This document shows positions 52,477 to 61,299 of a DNA stretch of 64,000 bases, piece by piece. Every line of letters starts with the position of its first letter. The stretch's first letter is position 1. Origin of the DNA: an uncultured Lachnospiraceae bacterium (GTDB lineage Bacteria; Bacillota; Clostridia; Lachnospirales; Lachnospiraceae); assembly GCA_946182825.1 (NCBI GenBank), contig CAMGZH010000001.1, forward strand, positions 1-64,000, read 5' to 3'. The translations under genes and the position numbers were made by a program. The notes under the pieces were generated by a model that saw nothing but the letters and a program-made list of their open reading frames with translations, did not search any database and had not been told where the DNA came from.

Positions 52477-54726
52477 GTGGATAAGCAGATTGAAGTAAAG
52501 ACCAATGTCATCAAAAGAAATGGAAGGGAAGTTCATTTCCATGAAGACAAGATCGTTGACGCAATCAAGAAGGCAAATAACGAAGTGGATGGGATCCACC
52601 AGATGAATCCTGCGCAGGTTCAGGCGGTGGCAGACAAGATCGCTATGCAGGTGGCGAAGTCTTCCCACGCTGTGAACGTGGAAGATATCCAGGATATGGT
52701 AGAGACCGGTATCATGGAGATGCGTTGCTACGAGGTAGCGCAGAAGTATGTTCGTTATCGTTATAAGCGAGAGCTTTCCCGTAAGACAAACACAACCGAT
52801 AACGGAATCCTGGCACTGATCGATCAGCTGAATGAAGAAGTAAAGCAGGAGAATTCCAACAAGAACCCTGTGATCAACTCGACCCAGCGTGATTATATGG
52901 CGGGTGAGGTAAGTAAGGATCTGACCAAGCGTGTCCTTTTACCGGAGGAGATCGTTAAGGCACACGAAGAGGGAATCATCCATTTCCATGACAGTGATTA
53001 CTATGCTCAGAGGGAGCATAACTGTGATCTGATCAATCTGGAGGATATGCTTCAGAACGGTACCGTTATTTCCGAGACTATGATCGAGAAGCCACACAGC
53101 TTTGCCACCGCATGTAATGTAGCAACCCAGATCGTTGCGCAGGTAGCATCCAACCAGTACGGTGGACAGAGCTTTTCTCTTGCGCATTTGGCTCCTTTTG
53201 TTGAGGTCAGCCGTAAGAGGATCACAAGTCATGTAAAGGCAGAGTTTGAAGAGGCCGGCATTCAGGCAACGGATGAGCAGATCGCACAGATCGTCAAGAA
53301 GCGTCTGCAGAAGGAGATCGCATCCGGAATCCAGACCATCCAGTATCAGCTGGTAACCCTTATGACAACCAACGGACAGACTCCTTTCGTTACCATGTTC
53401 ATCTATCTGGATGAGGCAAAGGAAGGCGTGATCCGTGACGATTTGGCAATCCTTGCAGAAGAGGTCTTCCGTCAGAGGATTCAGGGAATCAAGAATGAGA
53501 AGGGTGTCTGGGTAACACCGGCCTTCCCTAAGATCATCTATGTTCTGGATGAGGACAATGTGACAGAGGGCAGCCCGTATTACGAACTGACCAAGATCGC
53601 GGCAAAGTGTACCGCCAAGCGTATGGTGCCGGATTACATTTCTGCCAAGGTCATGAAGGAGATCAAGGACGGCAATGTCTATACCTGCATGGGTTGCAGA
53701 AGCTTCCTGACCGTTGAGGACAACGTACGCAACGAGGACGGAACCCATAAGTTCTACGGTCGTTTCAATCAGGGTGTTGTTACCATCAATCTGGTGGATG
53801 TGGCATGCTCATCCGACGGTGACATGGATAAGTTCTGGAGTATTCTCGATGAGAGATTAGAGCTTTGCCACAAGGCCCTTAGATGTCGTCATGAGAGATT
53901 AAAGGGGACTGTATCCGACGTGGCTCCTATCCTCTGGCAGCACGGCGCTCTTGCCCGTCTGAAGAAGGGTGAGACCATCGACAAGCTTTTATATGGCGGA
54001 TACTCAACCATTTCTCTTGGATATGCAGGTCTTTGCGAGATGTGCTACCGTATGCTGGGGGTATCCCATACCGATCCAATGGGCAAGGAATTCGCCCTGA
54101 AGGTAATGCGTCGCCTGAATGACAAGTGTAAGGAGTGGAAGCAGGCGGAGAACATCAGCTATTCCGTTTACGGAACACCGATGGAGTCTACGACCTATAA
54201 GTTTGCCAAGTGCCTGCAGAAGCGTTTTGGTATCATTCCTCATGTTACCGATAAGAACTATATTACCAACAGTTATCATATCCATGTAACAGAGCAGGTG
54301 GATGCTTTCAAGAAGCTGCGGTTTGAGTCCGAATTCCAGAAGCTTTCACCGGGTGGAGCCATCTCTTATGTGGAGGTTCCAAATATGCAGAAGAATATTC
54401 CGGCTGTACTTTCCGTTATGAAGTACATTTACGAGAATATCATGTATGCGGAGCTGAATACCAAGAGTGATTACTGTGAGGTCTGCGGATATGACGGAGA
54501 GATCCGGATCGTGGAGGATGAGAACGGCAAGCTTGTCTGGGAGTGTCCGAACTGTGGTAACCGGGATCAGGCGAAGATGAGCGTGGCCCGTCGTACCTGT
54601 GGCTATATCGGCACCCAGTTCTGGAATCAGGGACGTACACAGGAGATTAAGGACAGAGTCCTTCATATATCGGATGAGACATTTAAGGAGGATGCATTGA
54701 GCGAGAACGTAGGAGCAATGCATTAA
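52477..54726 (+). CDS. nrdD: Anaerobic ribonucleoside-triphosphate reductase
   Basis: This 749-residue class III enzyme has an N-terminal ATP cone (KRNGREVHFHEDKIVDAI), a ten-stranded barrel core with YTCMGCRSFLT, a C-terminal zinc site (CEVCGYDGEI...CPNCG) and the glycyl radical site RTCGYIG. It makes dNTPs under strict anoxia. GTG start follows AAAGGGAG. Activase gene nrdG is 5 bases downstream. Confidence 0.97.
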   Translation: MDKQIEVKTNVIKRNGREVHFHEDKIVDAIKKANNEVDGIHQMNPAQVQAVADKIAMQVAKSSHAVNVEDIQDMVETGIMEMRCYEVAQKYVRYRYKRELSRKTNTTDNGILALIDQLNEEVKQENSNKNPVINSTQRDYMAGEVSKDLTKRVLLPEEIVKAHEEGIIHFHDSDYYAQREHNCDLINLEDMLQNGTVISETMIEKPHSFATACNVATQIVAQVASNQYGGQSFSLAHLAPFVEVSRKRITSHVKAEFEEAGIQATDEQIAQIVKKRLQKEIASGIQTIQYQLVTLMTTNGQTPFVTMFIYLDEAKEGVIRDDLAILAEEVFRQRIQGIKNEKGVWVTPAFPKIIYVLDEDNVTEGSPYYELTKIAAKCTAKRMVPDYISAKVMKEIKDGNVYTCMGCRSFLTVEDNVRNEDGTHKFYGRFNQGVVTINLVDVACSSDGDMDKFWSILDERLELCHKALRCRHERLKGTVSDVAPILWQHGALARLKKGETIDKLLYGGYSTISLGYAGLCEMCYRMLGVSHTDPMGKEFALKVMRRLNDKCKEWKQAENISYSVYGTPMESTTYKFAKCLQKRFGIIPHVTDKNYITNSYHIHVTEQVDAFKKLRFESEFQKLSPGGAISYVEVPNMQKNIPAVLSVMKYIYENIMYAELNTKSDYCEVCGYDGEIRIVEDENGKLVWECPNCGNRDQAKMSVARRTCGYIGTQFWNQGRTQEIKDRVLHISDETFKEDALSENVGAMH

Positions 54727-54731
54727 AGACT

Positions 54732-55256
54732 ATGCACGTAGGACAGATATTTAAGGCGGACATCGCCAACGGCATCGGTGTGAGAGTCAGTATTTTTGTA
54801 TCCGGTTGCACCAACCACTGCAAGAACTGTTTTCAGCCGGAGACCTGGGATTTTAACTATGGTCATGAATATACCAAAGAGGTGGAGGACGATCTCATTG
54901 CAGAATTGTCCGAAGCCTACTACGACGGATTATCCATTTTGGGGGGAGAACCCTTTGAACCGGAGAATCAAAGGGAGCTTGTGAAGCTGATTCGACGGGT
55001 GAGAAAGGAATGTCCGGGGAAGACCATCTGGATGTATTCCGGTAACACATACGAAGAGATGCTGGAAGGCGGTAGACGCCATATTGAGGTGACGGATGAG
55101 ATCCTCGACAGCATTGATATCCTGGTGGATGGAAGATTTGAGGAAGAGCTGAAGGATATCAGCTTGAATTTCCGGGGATCTTCCAACCAGAGGATCATCG
55201 ATATGAAAAAGACCCGCAGCACGGGACAGGTGGTCCTGGATCCTTTGAATGATTAG
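54732..55256 (+). CDS. nrdG: Anaerobic ribonucleotide reductase activating protein
   Basis: This 174-residue radical SAM activase has the cluster motif CTNHCKNCF and SILGGEPFEPENQ. It generates the glycyl radical on NrdD. The stop is three bases from the end of the convergent protease gene, without a visible terminator between them. Confidence 0.96.
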   Translation: MHVGQIFKADIANGIGVRVSIFVSGCTNHCKNCFQPETWDFNYGHEYTKEVEDDLIAELSEAYYDGLSILGGEPFEPENQRELVKLIRRVRKECPGKTIWMYSGNTYEEMLEGGRRHIEVTDEILDSIDILVDGRFEEELKDISLNFRGSSNQRIIDMKKTRSTGQVVLDPLND

Positions 55257-55259
55257 TTC

Positions 55260-55988
55260 CTAGGAAAAGGGCATAAGCTTCGGTTCATATTCCGAAAGGA
55301 GAGCTTCACGGCTTTTGTAGTCCGGAAGGAAAAAGGCAACATGGTTCCAAAAGGCTTTGGAGTGGTTGGCTTCAAGCAGATGGCAGTATTCATGGATCAC
55401 CACATATTCCATACAGGCAACGGGCACGTAGTACAAAAGGCCGTTTAGGGTGATGCTTCCCCGGGAGGGGCGACAACTTCCCCAGCGGGATCGCATGATC
55501 CGCATGGAAATCGTGACCGGAGTTTTCATAGGACCGAATTCCCGAAGAAATTTTTCTTCCACTTCGGTGATGATTCCGGTAAGCTCACCCTTCCCTGCAA
55601 CGTAGGGCATTCCATTAAAGTAGCTTCCCGGAAAGCCCATGCGACCGATGAGTTCATTGCCCTTCCGGTCTCGTTTCACCGGAAGTTTGTGGGCGGTGGC
55701 ATAGGCATAGGCCGCTTCCATTCGCTCATCATATTCTTTTTTACGGGAGGCTTCCCGCTGTCTCATCTGCGTAAGGGAACGGGTAAGGAAGTCTTCCTTT
55801 TCCAGAAGAAACGCTTCAATGGCAGCAAGGGGCGTGGAAGGCGGAGCGGAGACAGAAACGTTGCCTTTTGCATGGATCCTTAAGTTAATACGACGTACCG
55901 CTTTCCTTGAGAGCGTATAGGTTAAAACCTTTCCACTTTTCAGTGGAAGGGTTTTTGTTTGTTCTGTATAAGTTTTGTGGCCGGTCAT
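55260..55988 (-). CDS. M48-like metal-dependent hydrolase (YgjP/DUF45 type)
   Basis: I start at the ATG at 55988 (MTGHKTYTEQ), with AGAGAGG upstream on the minus strand, rather than the longer frame to 56126, which runs into the sigma-factor gene. The 242 residues have the zinc protease motif HEYCHLLEANHS and SRWGSCRPSRGSITLN, typical of YgjP-family proteins. Function is not known. The promoter region is shared with the divergent sigma gene. Confidence 0.85.
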   Translation of the reverse strand: MTGHKTYTEQTKTLPLKSGKVLTYTLSRKAVRRINLRIHAKGNVSVSAPPSTPLAAIEAFLLEKEDFLTRSLTQMRQREASRKKEYDERMEAAYAYATAHKLPVKRDRKGNELIGRMGFPGSYFNGMPYVAGKGELTGIITEVEEKFLREFGPMKTPVTISMRIMRSRWGSCRPSRGSITLNGLLYYVPVACMEYVVIHEYCHLLEANHSKAFWNHVAFFLPDYKSREALLSEYEPKLMPFS

Positions 55989-56028
55989 ATAGACAGATAA
56001 CCTCTCTATGAGTAAAATACAATAGACT

Positions 56029-56056
56029 TGTAACATTTTATCATTTTTTTCGTTAT
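56029..56056 (+). promoter_or_regulatory. ECF-type promoter of the sigma/anti-sigma pair (likely autoregulation)
   Basis: TGTAAC and CGTTAT are separated by 16 bases of T-rich sequence, the layout of SigM/SigW-type promoters (TGAAAC-N16-CGT). The start would be near 56063, just ahead of GAGGGGAGG. Confidence 0.6.
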
Positions 56057-56077
56057 ATAAGTAGAGGGGAGGAAAAC

Positions 56078-56635
56078 GTGGATAAGGATCTGCTTTTGGA
56101 ATTGTATCAGACGTACTATGATCCAATCTATCGTTACCTTCTGTCTCTTACGCACGATCTGTCCCTGGCGGAGGATCTTGCGCAGGAGACTTTCTTGAAA
56201 GCAATTTTGTCTCTCCCCGAAACACATTCCAATTTACGGGCGTGGCTGTATCTGGTCGCTAAAAATTTATATGTTGATCATCTGCGAAAGGAACGGGGGA
56301 ACGTACACCTGAATCTGGATCAGTTAAGTGATTCCAGACCTCCGGGAGAAGACGGGAATGATTTGAAGGCCAATGAACCTCTTGCAGCCTCGGATTCCCC
56401 GGAACAGAAATATATCCATCATGAGCAGAGGGTCATTGTGGATCGGGCTTTGCGGGAGCTATCCGAACCGTCCCAGACCATTTTGCGTTTGATGTATTAT
56501 GATGGTTTTACGCAAAAGGAAATTGCTGAATTTTTAAATTTGACGCCGGGTAACATTCGTGTACTTGCCCTGCGCGGGAAAAAGAGACTAAAGGAACTTT
56601 TGGAACAACAGGGTATGGATATCCGGACATCGTAA
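56078..56635 (+). CDS. ECF RNA polymerase sigma factor (SigM-like)
   Basis: This 185-residue protein has region 2 (YDPIYRYLLSLTHDLSLAED LAQETF), the core RAWLYLVAKNLYVDHLRKE and region 4 (LMYYDGFTQKEIAEFLNLTPGNIRVLALRGKKRLK). It begins with GTG after AGGGGAGG. An anti-sigma gene follows 15 bases later. An ECF promoter just upstream suggests positive feedback. Confidence 0.93.
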   Translation: MDKDLLLELYQTYYDPIYRYLLSLTHDLSLAEDLAQETFLKAILSLPETHSNLRAWLYLVAKNLYVDHLRKERGNVHLNLDQLSDSRPPGEDGNDLKANEPLAASDSPEQKYIHHEQRVIVDRALRELSEPSQTILRLMYYDGFTQKEIAEFLNLTPGNIRVLALRGKKRLKELLEQQGMDIRTS

Positions 56636-56650
56636 CAGAAAGGGTCTATT

Positions 56651-58009
56651 ATGAAGTATCAGGATCTGATTGAAAAATATAAAGAGGGAACATTAACACC
56701 GGAACAGGCGAAGAAGGTTCGTCAGGATATTGATCGTCAGGAAGCCATTGAGGAGTATCTGGCGGATCAGGCGGAACTGGGATTTGAACCGGGAAGCCTG
56801 GGGGGAAGAACGCTGGAGCGGGGTCCCTGGGATATGAACGCCATCGAGCAGCCGACGCTGGATTACAGTCATATGGGAATGACACCGGCAGATCGCATGG
56901 ATGATATCAAAGTTAAGGACGAGCAGTTTACCAGACTGATCCGTAAGGCGGTACGCCGTGCGCTGAGAAGAGCGGCGTGGATCGGAAGCGTCTGTGCGGC
57001 GATGGTGGTACTCTTTATTTCTCTGATCCTTCCCAGGATCGTGGACTGCTTTTACTATGATCCGGGGAAGATCATCGTAAAAGCAAAGGATGACTCTCTG
57101 GACAGCTACGATCTGAACCGGATGGGGCTGGATGTGCGGGTATATTCCGAGCTGATGGCACCGGCATCTCCGAGAGAGAGGGTTTCCGTGGCGCGTAGAG
57201 GCTGGGGAAATTATGATATTGTGATCCCTCAGGTGATCAGCTTTAACAGTACCGGTTACCATGATGTGTCCGGACGGGTCTCCCGGAACAATTTGACCTT
57301 ATATAACACCAACTATCTCAGCCGTCCGGACAATGTTTTCGGATGGACCTCAAGGGAGAGCATCACGACCTCCCTCCGGGAGCAGGACAAACAGGAAAAG
57401 AAGAAGTACGGGGAGAAATCCACCGACCGGCCGCTGCATGCGGGCTTTGATGTGGAGCAGCAGGCTCATAACCTAGCTGAGCTGGATAGTCATAAGACGT
57501 ATGTTGCCTATATTACATTCGATCAGATGTTAAGCTATGATCAGCTGAAAAAGTGGTGGGGCAGACAGAGTCTGGACAACACCACCCTGTGGTGCGCGGT
57601 GGATACCGGAGACGGTATTCTGGATGAGAATGGAAAGGTTACAAAGAAATATTCCTACTGGCCGGAGAATCTGGGCTTTTTCTATGAGTCGGAGTTAAGC
57701 GATGGAGACAACGTCTCCCCTGAGGATTATCCTCAGCTGATGCTGACTTCGAAGAAGGAGAAGGATATCAAGACACATATGACCAGTATGATCCGTTATC
57801 TGGGAGACCAGGAGACCTTCCGCAAGATGCTGGGAGTATACTCCCTGGATGATAAGGAATCCGGTTCCAGTGCCGATGAAAAGGTCGGTTATATCAAGAA
57901 AAACGGCATTCGGATCTATGGTGCCATGGTATACGGAGACAAGAGTGAATTGACCGCACTTTCCAAGGAAAATGAGGTCTATCTTGTATACCCTGTTGAG
58001 GCAGAATAA
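56651..58009 (+). CDS. Membrane anti-sigma factor (Sigma_reg_N/C, YhdL-like)
   Basis: This 452-residue protein has a short cytoplasmic N-terminal segment (YKEGTLTPEQAKKVRQDID), a single membrane helix (about 114-136) and a large external domain. It resembles Sigma_reg_N and Sigma_reg_C proteins such as the SigM antagonist YhdL. The external part (about 150-450) contains FDQMLSYDQLKKWWGRQSL and would sense the envelope signal. Being co-transcribed, it would hold the sigma factor inactive until stress. Confidence 0.8.
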   Translation: MKYQDLIEKYKEGTLTPEQAKKVRQDIDRQEAIEEYLADQAELGFEPGSLGGRTLERGPWDMNAIEQPTLDYSHMGMTPADRMDDIKVKDEQFTRLIRKAVRRALRRAAWIGSVCAAMVVLFISLILPRIVDCFYYDPGKIIVKAKDDSLDSYDLNRMGLDVRVYSELMAPASPRERVSVARRGWGNYDIVIPQVISFNSTGYHDVSGRVSRNNLTLYNTNYLSRPDNVFGWTSRESITTSLREQDKQEKKKYGEKSTDRPLHAGFDVEQQAHNLAELDSHKTYVAYITFDQMLSYDQLKKWWGRQSLDNTTLWCAVDTGDGILDENGKVTKKYSYWPENLGFFYESELSDGDNVSPEDYPQLMLTSKKEKDIKTHMTSMIRYLGDQETFRKMLGVYSLDDKESGSSADEKVGYIKKNGIRIYGAMVYGDKSELTALSKENEVYLVYPVEAE

Positions 58010-58120
58010 TAGAATAGCAAAATGGATTTTTACGTGCTATTATAAAGATTAAGATATATAAACAGACAGACAAAGGTGATAGACCAAATGCTGCAAGGGG
58101 TGCGGCAGAAGGGGGATTCA

Positions 58121-60274
58121 ATGCGGACAGATAGAAGAAAATGTGCTCTTATTATTGATGATGCAGCGATCAATCGTGAGATCCTGAAGGAGATCCTGAA
58201 GGATGAGATGGATATTATGGAAGCTGCAGACGGTTCCACGGGTCTTGAGATCCTGAAGGACAATCTTGAAGATATTGACATCGTATTACTGGATCTGATC
58301 ATGCCGGGTGTCTTGGATGGTTTTGGGGTTCTGTCCGAGATGAAGCGTGAGCATATTACCGATTATGTTCCGGTTATTATGATCTCATCAGACAGTGATA
58401 CTGCCAATATGGAACGTGCCTATGATCTGGGGGCGCTGGATTATATTACCCGTCCCTACGCAGAGCGTATTGTCAGACGACGGGTCCTTACCACGGTGGA
58501 CCTTTACCAGAGGCAGAGGGAATTGGCTGCAAGTATCGATCGTCAGTACAAGGCGGATAAGAACGACGTGGACAGTCTGACCGGTCTTACCTACAAGCAG
58601 CATTTTTTCCATCTGGCAGACACCAGATTAAAGGATGGCGTCTTTGGCAAGCTGTGGATGATCGCAATGGATATCGATCACTTTAAGCTTTTTAACAGTT
58701 ATTATGCCTGGGAGGCCGGAGACATTTATCTGAAGCAGATCGGAGAATGTCTGCAGCAGGTCGTTCAGCGCTACGGCGGAATCGCCGGGTACCTAGGGGG
58801 AGACGATTTTGTGCTGCTCTGCCCGGCCAGGGACGGAATTCTTGACGAGATCCATACCTATGCAACACAGCTGCTGGAGACCAACAGCTTTGAATTGTCC
58901 TTTGCGCCGAAGTATGGTGTGTATGAGCTGAACGCATCGGACAATTCTGCCAAGGAGACCTACGATAAGGCGGCCATCGCTCTTGAGACCATCAAGGGGA
59001 ATTACACCAAGAGTCGTGCGTTGTACGACAGTGAGATGGTGCGCAAGGCGAAGGATGAGATCCATCTGCTGAAGCAGATCCAGAAGGGGATCCGGGAAGG
59101 TGAGTTTACCTTCTATCTTCAGCCGAAGGTGGATATGGAGTCCGGTAAGATCATCGGAGCAGAGGCACTTGCACGCTGGTACCATGATGGCAAGGTGATC
59201 ATGCCGGAAAGCTTTATCCCGGTTCTGGAGCGGAATGGTTTTATTTCTACTCTGGATCGCGAGATCTGGAAGCAGGTTGCCATCTGGTGTAGGAAGCGTC
59301 TGGATGAGGGGCGGATCCCTGTTACCGTTTCCGTCAATGTATCCAAGGTGGATATCTATACCATGAATGTTGCGGAGTATCTGAAGGAACTTTCCGAGAC
59401 CTATGATCTTCCGCCACATCTGACGGAGATCGAGATCTCAGAGGAGGCATTTACCAGAGATTCCGAGAAGCTGCATGAGACCTTATCCCAGTTGCACGAG
59501 TATGGATTTACGGTTTGCATGGATGACTTCGGACAGGGATATTCTTCTTTGAATTCTCTGCGAAGTTCCGATATTGATTCGTTGAAGGTGGATGCCTACT
59601 TCCTGAATCATTCCGAGGAGAATCTGTCTAAGAGTGTGAATATCCTTAAGTCGATTCTGGACATGGCATCGCAGTTGAGGCTGCCGGTGATCCTTGAAGG
59701 AATCGAGACAGAGGAGCAGGCCAAGACGTTACAGCAGATCGGGTGCACCTATGCCCAGGGATATTTGTATGGTAGAGCCGTTCCCATTGAGGAGATGGAG
59801 GAGAAGCTGGCGGATGCGGAAAATATCAGTATGACCGGTATTTGCTGCAATGATCCGCAGGGTCATAAGATCCGTGAGCTGTTTAAGACGGATCTGTTGA
59901 CAGACGAGATCATTCAGAAGATCTTCGGTTCGGTGTTCTTTTTACATCAGGATGAAGAGGGCGCGCGAGTGACTTGGTCCATGCAGGATTATTATGAGGA
60001 GAACTCTCTTGCGGATTTGGTGGAATTTAATTCGGCAAAGCCCTTGTCTGCCCGGGTATCTCAGGAGGATGAGGACCGACTGTATCAGTTCCTTGCATGT
60101 GCCATCGACCGACAGAAGGAAGGGGTCATGGATACCTTTGACTTCCCGCTTCCGGACGGAACCAGCAGGAAGGTTTTACTGAAACTGTTCTATTTAAGAT
60201 CAACCGTCAAGGAGAAGGTATTCTTCGGAGCCATGATGGATCTTGGCAGGATCAAGGGTTATCTTCAGGAATAA
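58121..60274 (+). CDS. Response regulator with GGDEF and EAL domains
   Basis: I prefer ATG 58121, preceded by AAGGGGG, over GTG 58076 or ATG 58088. The 717 residues have a receiver domain (about 8-125) with DD, the phosphoacceptor in VLLDLIMP and the switch Ser, but Arg instead of the conserved Lys (ITRPY). A GGDEF domain follows with YLGGDDF in place of GGDEF, and then an EAL domain (about 320-570) with all catalytic motifs (EALARW, SVNVSK, DDFGQGYSSL, EGIET). A C-terminal PAS-like part closes it. Net activity is likely c-di-GMP hydrolysis. No partner histidine kinase is adjacent. Confidence 0.9.
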   Translation: MRTDRRKCALIIDDAAINREILKEILKDEMDIMEAADGSTGLEILKDNLEDIDIVLLDLIMPGVLDGFGVLSEMKREHITDYVPVIMISSDSDTANMERAYDLGALDYITRPYAERIVRRRVLTTVDLYQRQRELAASIDRQYKADKNDVDSLTGLTYKQHFFHLADTRLKDGVFGKLWMIAMDIDHFKLFNSYYAWEAGDIYLKQIGECLQQVVQRYGGIAGYLGGDDFVLLCPARDGILDEIHTYATQLLETNSFELSFAPKYGVYELNASDNSAKETYDKAAIALETIKGNYTKSRALYDSEMVRKAKDEIHLLKQIQKGIREGEFTFYLQPKVDMESGKIIGAEALARWYHDGKVIMPESFIPVLERNGFISTLDREIWKQVAIWCRKRLDEGRIPVTVSVNVSKVDIYTMNVAEYLKELSETYDLPPHLTEIEISEEAFTRDSEKLHETLSQLHEYGFTVCMDDFGQGYSSLNSLRSSDIDSLKVDAYFLNHSEENLSKSVNILKSILDMASQLRLPVILEGIETEEQAKTLQQIGCTYAQGYLYGRAVPIEEMEEKLADAENISMTGICCNDPQGHKIRELFKTDLLTDEIIQKIFGSVFFLHQDEEGARVTWSMQDYYEENSLADLVEFNSAKPLSARVSQEDEDRLYQFLACAIDRQKEGVMDTFDFPLPDGTSRKVLLKLFYLRSTVKEKVFFGAMMDLGRIKGYLQE

Positions 60275-60295
60275 TCGGCCGCTTTTTGCTTCTTC

Positions 60296-60324
60296 TTGTA
60301 TAGGCCTCGAAAAAGTGATACAAT
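60296..60324 (+). promoter_or_regulatory. Sigma-A-type promoter of the nad operon
   Basis: TTGTAT and TACAAT are 17 bases apart, 42 bases before the nadA start. No obvious NadR/NiaR operator is recognised. Confidence 0.65.
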
Positions 60325-60366
60325 TTTCGGGATATTACGTTAGTCTTGCATCAGAAGGAGAGTTTT

Positions 60367-61284
60367 GTGGCAGATGTAGCGCAGATGGCTAAGGAGATCA
60401 GCCGTCTTAAAGAAGAGAAGAACGCAGTTATCATGGCACATTATTATGTGGATGATGACGTGCAGGATGTTGCAGATTATATCGGCGATTCTTTTTTCCT
60501 AAGCCGTAAGGCTACGGAGGTAGACGCTGATATTATCGTGCTGTGTGGAGTTCGTTTTATGGGTGAGAGTGCGAAGGTACTCAATCCGGACAAGAAGGTT
60601 CTGATCCCAGAGATCGGGGCAGATTGTCCGATGGCACATATGGCAACGGTGGATCATATCAATGAGATAAGAAGTCAGTATCCGGACGTTGCTGTTGTAT
60701 GTTATGTGAATTCGACAGCAGAGCTTAAGGCAGCATCGGATGTCTGTGTTACCAGCGCAAATGCTCTTAAGATCGTTTCGAATCTGCCGAACAAGGATAT
60801 CTACTTTATTCCGGATCAGAATCTGGCACATTATATTGCCGATCAGCTTCCGGAGAAGCATTTTATCTTCAACGACGGATTCTGCCATGTACACCATTCC
60901 ATTCGCCTGCAACAGCTTTTGACAGCGAAGAAGGCTCGTCCTCAGGCTCCGGTTCTGGTTCATCCGGAATGCGATCCGGAGGTGGTTGCAGAGGCGGACT
61001 ATGTAGGTTCCACCTCCGGAATCATCCAATACGTTTCATCTTCTGATGCGGATGAATTTATTATCGCAACAGAACTGGGGGTTTTGCACGAGCTTAAGAA
61101 GCAGAACCCGGGTAAGAAGTTCTATTCAGCCGGCAATACCCAGATCTGTCCGAACATGAAGAAGCTGTCTATGGATAAGCTCCTTGCAGCACTCCGGGAT
61201 GAGACGCCGGAGATCATTATGGATGAGGACCTTATGGAACAGGCAAAGGCTCCTATGATGAGAATGCTGGAATTAGCAAAATAG
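60367..61284 (+). CDS. nadA: Quinolinate synthase
   Basis: I choose GTG 60367, six bases after GAAGGAG, over TTG 60346. The 305-residue [4Fe-4S] enzyme condenses iminoaspartate with DHAP. It shows IMAHYYVDDDVQ, CGVRFMGESAKVL, a DCPMA cysteine and VHPECDPEV, and ICPNM holds the third cluster Cys. It starts the nadABC operon. Confidence 0.95.
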   Translation: MADVAQMAKEISRLKEEKNAVIMAHYYVDDDVQDVADYIGDSFFLSRKATEVDADIIVLCGVRFMGESAKVLNPDKKVLIPEIGADCPMAHMATVDHINEIRSQYPDVAVVCYVNSTAELKAASDVCVTSANALKIVSNLPNKDIYFIPDQNLAHYIADQLPEKHFIFNDGFCHVHHSIRLQQLLTAKKARPQAPVLVHPECDPEVVAEADYVGSTSGIIQYVSSSDADEFIIATELGVLHELKKQNPGKKFYSAGNTQICPNMKKLSMDKLLAALRDETPEIIMDEDLMEQAKAPMMRMLELAK

Positions 61285-61299
61285 AAAGAAGCGATACAA

